From the NCBI RefSeq assembly GCF_014646095.1, contig NZ_BMMU01000018.1, forward strand, positions 62,358 to 126,357: DNA of 64,000 nt, written 5' to 3'. Position 1 is the first letter of the stretch, and the number at the start of each line of letters is the position of its first letter. Made by a program: the position numbers and the translations under genes. This stretch comes from Streptomyces lacrimifluminis. GTDB lineage: Bacteria > Actinomycetota > Actinomycetes > Streptomycetales > Streptomycetaceae. The notes under the pieces are model-generated. The model was not told the origin of the DNA. It saw nothing but the letters and a program-made list of their open reading frames with translations, and did no database searches. Positions 8,879 to 16,113 of this stretch are shown one piece after another.

Positions 8879-11392
8879 GTGACCCTCATCGATCAGCTGC
8901 CGCAGACCGCAGACCCCGACGCCCTCTACGAAGCCTTCGAGTCGTGGGCCCAGGAGCGCGGTCTCACGCTCTACCCGCACCAGGAGGAGGCGCTGATCGA
9001 GGCGGTCTCGGGTGCGAACGTGATCGTGTCGACGCCCACCGGCTCCGGCAAGAGCATGATCGCGGCGGGCGCGCACTTCGCCGCGCTTGCCCGGGACGAG
9101 GTCACCTTCTACACCGCTCCGATCAAGGCCCTGGTCTCGGAGAAGTTCTTCGAGCTGTGCAAGATCTTCGGCACGGAGAACGTCGGGATGCTGACCGGTG
9201 ACGCGTCCGTCAACTCCGATGCCCCCGTCATCTGCTGCACGGCCGAGGTGCTGGCGTCGATCGCGCTGCGCGACGGCAAGCAGGCGGATGTCGGCCAGGT
9301 CGTGATGGACGAGTTCCACTTCTACGCCGAGGCCGACCGCGGCTGGGCCTGGCAGATCCCGATCCTGGAGCTGCCGCAGGCGCAGTTCATCCTGATGTCG
9401 GCGACGCTGGGCGACGTCTCGATGTTCGAGAAGGACCTCACCCGCCGCACCGGCCGCCCGACCTCGGTGGTCCGCTCGGCGATCCGCCCGGTCCCGCTGT
9501 CGTACGAGTACAAGCTGACCCCGATGACCGAGACCCTGACGGAACTCCTGGAGACCCGGCAGGCACCCGTCTACATCGTCCACTTCACTCAGGCCCAGGC
9601 GGTGGAGCGGGCGCAGGCACTGATGAGCATCAACATGTGCACGCGCGAGGAGAAGGACCGGATCGCCGACCTTATCGGCAACTTCCGCTTCACCACCAAG
9701 TTCGGCCAGAACCTGTCCCGTTATGTCCGGCACGGCATCGGCGTCCATCACGCCGGCATGCTCCCCAAGTACCGCCGTCTGGTCGAGAAGCTGGCCCAGG
9801 CGGGCCTGTTGAAGGTCATCTGCGGCACGGACACGCTCGGCGTCGGCGTCAACGTGCCCATCCGTACGGTGCTGTTCACGGCGCTGACGAAGTACGACGG
9901 CAATCGCGTACGGAATCTGCGCGCGCGTGAGTTCCACCAGATCGCCGGCCGGGCGGGCCGCGCGGGCTTCGACACGGCGGGCTTCGTCGTCGCACAGGCG
10001 CCCGAGCACGTCATCGAGAACGAGAAGTCCCTCGCCAAGGCGGGAGACGACCCGAAGAAGCGCCGCAAGGTGGTCCGCAAGAAGGCGCCCGAGGGTTTTG
10101 TCGGCTGGACGGAGAACACCTTCGATAAGCTGATCACCTCCGATCCGGAGCCGCTGACGTCCCGCTTCCGGGTGACCCACACGATGCTGCTGTCGGTGAT
10201 CGCCCGCCCCGGCAACGCCTTCGACGCGATGCGGCACCTGCTGGAGGACAACCACGAGCCGCGCAAGCAGCAGTTGCGGCACATCCGGCGCGCGATCGCC
10301 ATCTACCGGTCGCTGCTGGACGGCGGCGTCGTCGAGAAGCTGGACGAGCCGGACGCGACCGGGCGCATCGTGCGCCTGACCGTGGACCTCCAGCAGGACT
10401 TCGCGCTCAACCAGCCGCTGTCCACCTTCGCGCTGGCCGCGTTCGAGCTCCTGGACCCGGAGTCGCCGTCGTACGCGCTGGACATGGTGTCGGTGGTCGA
10501 GTCCACGCTGGACGACCCGCGCCAGATTCTCGCGGCCCAGCAGAACAAGGCGCGCGGTGAGGCCGTCGGGGCGATGAAGGCGGACGGCGTCGAGTACGAG
10601 GAGCGCATGGAGCGCCTCCAGGACGTCTCGTACCCGAAGCCGTTGGAAGAGCTGCTCTTCCACGCCTACGACACGTACCGCAAGAGCCACCCGTGGGTCG
10701 GCGATCATCCTCTCTCCCCCAAGTCCGTCATCCGCGACATGTACGAACGCGCCATGTCCTTCACCGAGTTGGTGTCCCACTACGATCTGGCCCGCACCGA
10801 GGGCATCGTGCTGCGCTATCTCGCCGGCGCCTTCAAGGCCCTCGACCACACCGTCCCCGACGACCTCAAGTCCGAGGACCTGCAGGATCTGATCGCCTGG
10901 CTGGGCGAGATGGTGCGCCAGGTCGACTCCAGCCTCCTGGACGAGTGGGAGCAACTCGCCAACCCGGAGGTGATGACCGCCGAGGAGGCCCAGGAGAAGG
11001 CGGACCAGGTCAAGCCGGTCACGGCCAACGCGCGGGCCTTCCGTGTCCTTGTCCGCAACGCCATGTTCCGCCGCGTCGAGCTGGCCGCGCTCGACCAGGT
11101 GGAGGCCCTGGGCGAACTGGACGCGGAGGCCGGGTGGGACGCCGACGCGTGGGGCGAGGCGATGGACAAGTACTGGGACGAGTACGAGGAGCTCGGCACC
11201 GGCCCCGACGCCCGCGGCCCCCGGCTGCTGATGATCGAGGAGGAGCCGCAGAACAGGCTGTGGCGCGTCCGGCAGGCCTTCGCCGACCCGAACGGCGACC
11301 ACGACTGGGGCATCAGCGCGGAGGTCGACCTCGTGGCCTCCGACACGGAGGGGCGCGCGGTCATCAAGGTCACCGACGTCGGCCAGTTGTGA
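8879..11392 (+). CDS. DEAD/DEAH-box helicase with DUF3516
   Basis: Superfamily 2 helicase of about 837 residues. Motif I is STPTGSGKS and motif II is DEFH within VVMDEFHFYAEADRGWAW. Motif III is LMSATLGD, and motif VI is QIAGRAGRAGFDT. The C-terminal ~330 residues match the DUF3516 extension, typical of an actinobacterial Ski2/HelY-like group probably acting on RNA. The GTG at 8879 is chosen (VTLIDQLPQTADPD), which is how homologues begin; an upstream in-frame ATG at 8819 exists. A thioesterase gene follows after 19 bp and may be co-transcribed. Substrate and partners are unknown. Confidence 0.9.
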   Translation: MTLIDQLPQTADPDALYEAFESWAQERGLTLYPHQEEALIEAVSGANVIVSTPTGSGKSMIAAGAHFAALARDEVTFYTAPIKALVSEKFFELCKIFGTENVGMLTGDASVNSDAPVICCTAEVLASIALRDGKQADVGQVVMDEFHFYAEADRGWAWQIPILELPQAQFILMSATLGDVSMFEKDLTRRTGRPTSVVRSAIRPVPLSYEYKLTPMTETLTELLETRQAPVYIVHFTQAQAVERAQALMSINMCTREEKDRIADLIGNFRFTTKFGQNLSRYVRHGIGVHHAGMLPKYRRLVEKLAQAGLLKVICGTDTLGVGVNVPIRTVLFTALTKYDGNRVRNLRAREFHQIAGRAGRAGFDTAGFVVAQAPEHVIENEKSLAKAGDDPKKRRKVVRKKAPEGFVGWTENTFDKLITSDPEPLTSRFRVTHTMLLSVIARPGNAFDAMRHLLEDNHEPRKQQLRHIRRAIAIYRSLLDGGVVEKLDEPDATGRIVRLTVDLQQDFALNQPLSTFALAAFELLDPESPSYALDMVSVVESTLDDPRQILAAQQNKARGEAVGAMKADGVEYEERMERLQDVSYPKPLEELLFHAYDTYRKSHPWVGDHPLSPKSVIRDMYERAMSFTELVSHYDLARTEGIVLRYLAGAFKALDHTVPDDLKSEDLQDLIAWLGEMVRQVDSSLLDEWEQLANPEVMTAEEAQEKADQVKPVTANARAFRVLVRNAMFRRVELAALDQVEALGELDAEAGWDADAWGEAMDKYWDEYEELGTGPDARGPRLLMIEEEPQNRLWRVRQAFADPNGDHDWGISAEVDLVASDTEGRAVIKVTDVGQL

Positions 11393-11411
11393 GGACAGGA
11401 GAATCGCACCC

Positions 11412-12281
11412 ATGACGAACGCAGCCGAAAGACTCGTCGACCTGCTGGACCTGGAGCAGATCGAGGTCAACATCTTCCGTGGCCGCAGCCCCGACGAATC
11501 CCTCCAGCGGGTCTTCGGCGGCCAGGTGGCGGGCCAGGCACTGGTCGCCGCCGGGCGCACCACGGACGGCGAGCGTCCGGTGCACTCGCTGCACGCGTAC
11601 TTCCTGCGCCCGGGCCGCCCGGGGGTACCGATCGTGTACCAGGTCGAACGGGTCCGTGACGGCCGGTCGTTCACCACCCGGCGGGTCACGGCCGTGCAGC
11701 AGGGCCGCACAATCTTCAATCTCACCGCCTCCTTTCACAAGCCCGAGGAAGGCAGCTTCGAACATCAGCTGCCGCCGGCCCGGAAGGTCCCCGATCCGGA
11801 GTCCCTGCCGAACGTCACCCAGGAGATCAAGGACCATCTCGGCGCGTTGCCCGAGCAGTTCGAGCGAATGGCGCGCCGTCAGCCCTTCGACATCCGTTAT
11901 GTGGACCGTTTGCTCTGGACCGCCGAGGAGGTCCAGCAGTTGGAGCCGCGCAGCGCGGTGTGGATGCGTACGGTCGGCCCGCTGGGGGACGACCCGCTCG
12001 TCCACACCTGCGCGCTGACGTACGCGAGCGACATGACGCTGCTCGACGCCGTCCGCCTCCCGGTGGAGCCCCTGTTCGGCCCGCGGACCTTCGACATGGC
12101 CTCGCTGGACCACGCCATGTGGTTCCACCGGCCGTTCCGCGCGGACGAGTGGTTCCTGTACGACCAGGAATCCCCCATCGCCACGGGCGGGCGCGGGCTG
12201 GCCCGCGGCCGGATCTACGACGTCGAGGGCAGGCTGCTCGTCTCCGTCGTCCAGGAGGGGCTGTTCCGGAAGCTGGGTTGA
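11412..12281 (+). CDS. tesB: Acyl-CoA thioesterase II
   Basis: Double-hotdog acyl-CoA thioesterase II, 289 residues, the usual length. It hydrolyses medium- to long-chain acyl-CoA to free fatty acid and CoA. Recognisable stretches: VFGGQVAGQALVAAGRT in the first hotdog, and YASDMTLLD, SLDHAMWFHRPFRADEW and VVQEGLFRK in the second. The Asp in YASDMTLLD, a Thr/Ser position near SLDH and the Gln in VVQEG fit the catalytic Asp-Thr-Gln triad of E. coli TesB, though here Ser replaces Thr. AGGACAGGAG upstream of the ATG supports the start. It lies 19 bp after the helicase and converges on the DUF6397 gene. Confidence 0.93.
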   Translation: MTNAAERLVDLLDLEQIEVNIFRGRSPDESLQRVFGGQVAGQALVAAGRTTDGERPVHSLHAYFLRPGRPGVPIVYQVERVRDGRSFTTRRVTAVQQGRTIFNLTASFHKPEEGSFEHQLPPARKVPDPESLPNVTQEIKDHLGALPEQFERMARRQPFDIRYVDRLLWTAEEVQQLEPRSAVWMRTVGPLGDDPLVHTCALTYASDMTLLDAVRLPVEPLFGPRTFDMASLDHAMWFHRPFRADEWFLYDQESPIATGGRGLARGRIYDVEGRLLVSVVQEGLFRKLG

Positions 12282-12295
12282 GGAGTCTCGTCCGG

Positions 12296-13300
12296 TCAGA
12301 CTCGTGCCGCGCGCTCACGGTCCCGGGCGGGGCGTGGGTTTCTGCCGCGCAGGCGGCTCAACAGTCCGCGGGTTCGCTCGGATGCCCCTGATTGCACGGA
12401 CACTTCGGGCCGGCGCTCCTGCTGCTGGGGCAGGTGCCCGACGTGCTCCTGTTCGGTCTCTTCGTACGAGGCCCGGGCCTGTTCCGGCCCGGGGCGCGGT
12501 GCGGGTCGGTGGTCGCGGGCCTCGGCCAGGGTTCCGGCCAGGTCCGCGCGGAGCCAGCCGATCTCGTCCGGGTCGTCCGCCGTCATGATCCGTTCCGCGA
12601 GACGGGCGGCGGGCGAACCCGGTACCCCATAGGCCGGCCGCTCCGGCCGGAAGCGGTTCAAGTAAGCACGTTCGTAGGGGTCGTTGACGATTTCCGCGAC
12701 CTGGGCCGGGTCGAGGAAGGACGCCACGACGGCGGCCCGCGCCCACGGGTCGTCGGCCGGCCGGAGCAGGAATCCCAGTTGTCGTCCCCGCCAGTTGCGG
12801 GGCCGCAGGTCAAGGCCTGCTTCGAGTTGGTTCCGCAGGCTCCGGGTGGTGCGGCCGGTCAGCAGCGGGGCGGTGTCCTTGCCTGCGGCGAACTGCCGTA
12901 GTTCGTCGGCGAGATACAGCCAGACCACGGCCCGGTAGCGGTTGAGGTAGAAGTTCACCGGCGTCACCAGGCCCAGCCGCGCCAGGCGGGTGAACCTGGT
13001 GGGCGTCACATCCATGAGCTTCGCGCCATCGGCCGTGCCCACCGCCCGCACGCGTTCGCGCAAGGTGTCGGGGAAGTGTGCGTCGTTGCGCAGCCGGTCG
13101 ATCTCGTCGCGGCCCACGCGTCGGCCGCCGCCCCCTTCGTCAGGAACGGTCCGGACACACCCGAGATGGACCGCGAGGTCGAACTCGCGTCGTTTCAGAC
13201 CAAGTTCGCGTGCGGCTCGGCTCGGCGCGAAGGGTGTGCCGGAAGTGCGGAGCGTGCCGGTGGCCGTCTGGGCGGGTCGTGCGAAGTTGACGCCGGACAT
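12296..13300 (-). CDS. DUF6397 family protein
   Basis: Protein of 334 residues resembling the Streptomyces DUF6397 family; function unknown. The N-terminal half has helix-turn-helix-like stretches (PFAPSRAARELGLKRREFDL and LMDVTPTRFTRLARLGLV), which hints at nucleic-acid binding. The C-terminal ~90 residues are Arg/Glu/Pro-rich and low in complexity. Start at the ATG at 13300, preceded by GGGGGAGA. It converges with tesB (14 bp gap) and lies just downstream of the orphan roadblock gene on the same strand. The family name is from memory. Confidence 0.7.
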   Translation of the reverse strand: MSGVNFARPAQTATGTLRTSGTPFAPSRAARELGLKRREFDLAVHLGCVRTVPDEGGGGRRVGRDEIDRLRNDAHFPDTLRERVRAVGTADGAKLMDVTPTRFTRLARLGLVTPVNFYLNRYRAVVWLYLADELRQFAAGKDTAPLLTGRTTRSLRNQLEAGLDLRPRNWRGRQLGFLLRPADDPWARAAVVASFLDPAQVAEIVNDPYERAYLNRFRPERPAYGVPGSPAARLAERIMTADDPDEIGWLRADLAGTLAEARDHRPAPRPGPEQARASYEETEQEHVGHLPQQQERRPEVSVQSGASERTRGLLSRLRGRNPRPARDRERAARV

Positions 13301-13427
13301 GGTCGGTCTCCCCCGTGGAGTGGATGGCCCGCGCCGTGTGCGCCGGCCTCGGGAAAAACCGTAGCCGGTTCGGCGCCCGGACCGGCAAGCCTGTGGATAA
13401 CTCTCTCCACAGGGCCATATCCGCAGG

Positions 13428-13841
13428 TCAGATATCTGACGCCGGAGTCGGCCCGGGCTGCCTGGCATCCACGTCGAGGTGTTCGCCGACGCGATTGACG
13501 AGCAGTGTCATCTCGTAGGCGATCTGGCCGATGTCGGCCTCGGCGGCGCTGAGTACGCACAGACAGCTGCCGGCGCCGGCCGCCGTGACGAACAGCACCG
13601 CGTCGTCGAACTCGATCATCGTCTGACGTACCTTGCCCGCGCCGAAGTGGCGTCCGGAGCCTTTGGCCAGGCTGTGCAGGCCCGACGACACGGCGGCGAG
13701 ATGCTCGGCGTCCTCGCGTCGAAGTCCTGTGCTGGCGCCTGTCACCAGCCCGTCGTTCGACAGGACCAGCGCATGCCGTATGTGGTCGACACGCTCGGTC
13801 AGATCATCCAGCAGCCAGCCAAGTCCTTGGTTCTGCGCCAT
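13428..13841 (-). CDS. Roadblock/LC7 domain protein (orphan CvnB paralogue)
   Basis: Single roadblock/LC7 domain of 137 residues, predicted cytosolic. Its sequence closely tracks CvnB of the nearby conservon: both contain RHAxVLSNDGL, REDAEHLAAV, HSLAKGxGRHFGAG, VRQTM and AYEMxxLV. Roadblock proteins form dimers and act as regulators or scaffolds of small GTPases. The ATG at 13841 follows GGGGAGA. Unlike CvnB it is not flanked by a sensor or GTPase gene; it is alone upstream of the DUF6397 gene. It probably arose by duplication and could compete with CvnB for CvnD (inference). Confidence 0.9.
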   Translation of the reverse strand: MAQNQGLGWLLDDLTERVDHIRHALVLSNDGLVTGASTGLRREDAEHLAAVSSGLHSLAKGSGRHFGAGKVRQTMIEFDDAVLFVTAAGAGSCLCVLSAAEADIGQIAYEMTLLVNRVGEHLDVDARQPGPTPASDI

Positions 13842-13936
13842 GATTCCGATCTCCCCGTACGGCAGGTCCTCCAAGCCGAAGGATCCGGTCAGTCAGCCTT
13901 GCCCACGGCTGCCGTCCGAGCAAGCAGGATGGGTGC

Positions 13937-14365
13937 ATGGCACAGAAGATGACTGACGAGGAATGGCGGGCCTTTGTCTCGCACGGCACCCGCACGGGAA
14001 AACTGTCGACCGTCCGAGCCGACGGGAGCCCGCACGTGGCCCCGATCTGGTTCCTGCTCGACGGTGACGACCTGGTGTTCAACACCGGGAAGGACACGGT
14101 GAAGGGGCGCAACCTGGCGCGTGACGGCCGGATCGCCCTGTGCGTGGACGACGACCGGCCGCCGTTCGACTATGTCGTGATTCAGGGCCGGGCGACGCTG
14201 TCGGAGGAGCTCGACGACGTCCGGCACTGGGCCGCGCGCATAGGCGCGCGCTACATGGGCGAGGACCGGGCCGAGGAGTTCGGCGCCCGCAACGGCGTTC
14301 CGGGGGAACTGCTCGTCCGCGTGCACATCGAGAAGGTGCTGGCGCAGACCGCCGTCGCCCACTGA
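13937..14365 (+). CDS. PPOX-class (F420-dependent type) oxidoreductase
   Basis: Pyridoxamine-5'-phosphate-oxidase-fold flavin/F420-binding protein, 142 residues, split beta-barrel. Typical features are GKLSTVRADGSPHVAPIWF (cofactor phosphate contacts), FNTGKDTVKGRNLARDGRIALCVDDD and PFDYVVIQGRATL. It most resembles the PPOX class F420-dependent group common in actinobacteria; the substrate is unknown. ATG at 13937 with AGGATG upstream; an in-frame ATG at 13949 is an alternative. It is divergent from the orphan roadblock gene and convergent with cvnD. Confidence 0.85.
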   Translation: MAQKMTDEEWRAFVSHGTRTGKLSTVRADGSPHVAPIWFLLDGDDLVFNTGKDTVKGRNLARDGRIALCVDDDRPPFDYVVIQGRATLSEELDDVRHWAARIGARYMGEDRAEEFGARNGVPGELLVRVHIEKVLAQTAVAH

Positions 14366-14399
14366 GGAGGGAACCGGCCCCACCACCCACTCCTCCGCA

Positions 14400-15005
14400 T
14401 CAGCTCACCGAGTCGAGCAGCCGGGCGGTGTGCATCCGCCCGGCGTACTCGACCAGCCGGATCAGCACTTCCTTGCCCGAGTCGCGGTCGCGGGCGTCGC
14501 AGAGCACCACGGGCGTGCCCTGGTCCAGGTCGAGGGCGCGCGACACGTCCTGGGCTCCGTAGGAGCGGGCGCCCGCGAAGCAGTTGACGGCCACCACGAA
14601 CGGGATGTGCCGGTGCTCGAAGTAGTCCACAGCGGGGAAGCAGTCCTCCAGTCGGCGGGTGTCGGCGAGGACTACCGCGCCGAGGGCACCCTGGGACAGT
14701 TCGTCCCACAGAAACCAGAAACGGTCCTGGCCCGGCGTACCGAACAGGTACAGGGAAAGACCTGAACGAATGGTGATGCGGCCGAAGTCCATGGCGACGG
14801 TCGTCGTGACCTTCTGGTCCACACCGTCGGTGTCGTCCACCAACTGGCCCGCCTCGCTCAGCAGTTCCTCGGTGCGCAGCGGCCGGATCTCGCTGACCGC
14901 GCCCACCATGGTGGTCTTGCCGACACCGAACCCGCCGGCGACCAATATCTTCAACGCCAGGGCGGACATCTCGTCGTCCGTGGCGTCGGAGTGTTCGGAG
15001 ACCAT
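14400..15005 (-). CDS. cvnD: Conservon GTP/ATP-binding protein CvnD
   Basis: Ras-like small GTP-binding protein of the conservon system, 201 residues. The P-loop is GGFGVGKTT, the switch I region contains KVTTTVAMDFG, and the G3 region is FGTPGQDRFWF. The place of the usual NKxD reads NCFAG, as in other conservon members. It is expected to act with CvnA-C as a membrane-associated signalling complex. Start at the ATG at 15005. Unlike the tight spacing usual in conservons, a 234-bp gap separates it from cvnC. No cytochrome P450 gene follows; the next gene is convergent. Confidence 0.93.
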   Translation of the reverse strand: MVSEHSDATDDEMSALALKILVAGGFGVGKTTMVGAVSEIRPLRTEELLSEAGQLVDDTDGVDQKVTTTVAMDFGRITIRSGLSLYLFGTPGQDRFWFLWDELSQGALGAVVLADTRRLEDCFPAVDYFEHRHIPFVVAVNCFAGARSYGAQDVSRALDLDQGTPVVLCDARDRDSGKEVLIRLVEYAGRMHTARLLDSVS

Positions 15006-15239
15006 CGATCACTTCTCTCGGGAGGGCCGGCAACGGTCGACGTCCATAAGTGCGTGCCGCGCCCTCGCGGTGGGTCCGCGCGCGGCGTCGCTGCGTGTGT
15101 GCGAGGTCAGCATCATGACAACTGCCGGTCCCCGCTGGGGGATTGGACCGCTATTAGCCCGATGCGACCGGCTCGCACCCATTCGGTGTCCGGAAGAGCG
15201 CACAACTCGGCGTGGTCCGGATGGTTCCGTGACTCTCAT
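15006..15239 (-). other. Unusual cvnC-cvnD spacer with a cvnC-tail-like remnant
   Basis: A 234-bp gap inside an otherwise compact operon. No promoter or hairpin was clear. In the frame that overlaps the cvnD start codon, the last codons before and across the ATG read REVIDGLRTL, which matches 8 of 10 residues of the true CvnC C-terminus (REVIEGLRAL at 15242-15271). Upstream of that decapeptide the frame has no likeness to DUF742. It looks like the relic of an ancestral cvnC/cvnD overlap. Confidence 0.45.
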
Positions 15240-15653
15240 CTACAACGCCCTCAGTCCTTCGATCACCTCGCGCAGAATGCGTTCGTCGGGCAACTGGGCG
15301 GGGGGCACCGGACGGCTGACGGTGACGCAGCCCAGCTCCAGCAGATCGCCGAGCAACACCCTCACCACCCCTACGGGGAGGTCGGTACCCGCGGCGAGTT
15401 CGGCGACCGACTGCGTCTCCGTACGGCACAGGTCGATGAGGGCCCGGTGCTCGGGGCCGAGCGCGGTGTCGTCGTCCATGCCGGGCGCGCCCTTGTCGAG
15501 CGTGACGAGCGCGATCAGGTCGAAGCGCACCCCTGTGGGACCGGATCTGGTGCGCCCGCCCGTCATGGCGTACGGGCGGACCAGGGGCCCGGCCTCGTGG
15601 TCGTACCACTGGCTGCCCGGCTCCTGCAGGGTGCCTGTCGTGTCCTCGGTCAT
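15240..15653 (-). CDS. cvnC: Conservon DUF742 protein CvnC
   Basis: DUF742 protein of 137 residues, with a winged-helix-like fold predicted for the family. Features: PLVRPYAMTGGRTRS near the N-terminus, then a helical part containing LIDLCRTETQSVAELAAG, LPVGVVRVLLGDLLELG and the C-terminal REVIEGLRAL. It is the third gene of the conservon, 22 bp downstream of cvnB. The ATG at 15653 follows GAGAGGG. DUF742 proteins occur only in such operons with a sensor, roadblock protein and GTPase. Confidence 0.92.
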   Translation of the reverse strand: MTEDTTGTLQEPGSQWYDHEAGPLVRPYAMTGGRTRSGPTGVRFDLIALVTLDKGAPGMDDDTALGPEHRALIDLCRTETQSVAELAAGTDLPVGVVRVLLGDLLELGCVTVSRPVPPAQLPDERILREVIEGLRAL

Positions 15654-15675
15654 CGGTGCGGACCGCCCTCTCGCC

Positions 15676-16113
15676 TCATCCGGCGGCGGGCGGGCGGGCC
15701 GCAGCCCGCGGCGCCGTGTGAAGGTGCTCGCCCACGCGTTTCACCAGTCGTGCCATCTCGTACGCGACGAGGCCCATGTCGGCGGTCGCGGCGGTGAGCA
15801 CCGCGAGGCAGGAGCCGTCCCCCGCGGCGGCGACGAACAGGAAACCGTCGTCCATCTCCACCATGGTCTGTCGTACGCCGCCGGCGCCGAAGTGCCTGCC
15901 TGCACCCTTGGCCAGGCTGTGGAACCCGGAGGCGACCGCGGCGAGGTGCTCCGCGTCCTCGCGTTTGAGATCGGTGGAGGCGCCCACCGCGAGTCCGTCG
16001 TTGGACAGCACCACCGCGTGCCGTACCTCGCTGACGCGCAATACCAGGTCGTCCAGCAGCCAGTCGAGTTCGCCGGACCGCCGCTCCGCCCTCGTGCTCG
16101 GGTCCTTGATCAT
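15676..16113 (-). CDS. cvnB: Conservon roadblock/LC7 protein CvnB
   Basis: Roadblock/LC7 domain protein, 145 residues, second gene of the conservon. It contains LDWLLDDLVLRVSEVRHAV, VLSNDGLAVGAST, REDAEHLAAVASGFHSLAKG and HFGAGGVRQTMVEMDDGFLF. Its start overlaps the stop of cvnA by four bases (translational coupling), behind an AAGGAG site. It is expected to link the sensor CvnA with the GTPase CvnD. A close paralogue is at 13428-13841. Confidence 0.94.
   Translation of the reverse strand: MIKDPSTRAERRSGELDWLLDDLVLRVSEVRHAVVLSNDGLAVGASTDLKREDAEHLAAVASGFHSLAKGAGRHFGAGGVRQTMVEMDDGFLFVAAAGDGSCLAVLTAATADMGLVAYEMARLVKRVGEHLHTAPRAAARPPAAG

Noticed and set aside
8012..11725. Long minus-strand open frame (1237 codons) opposite the helicase
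   Set aside because: Antisense shadow; the helicase and thioesterase on the plus strand account for the codon bias.
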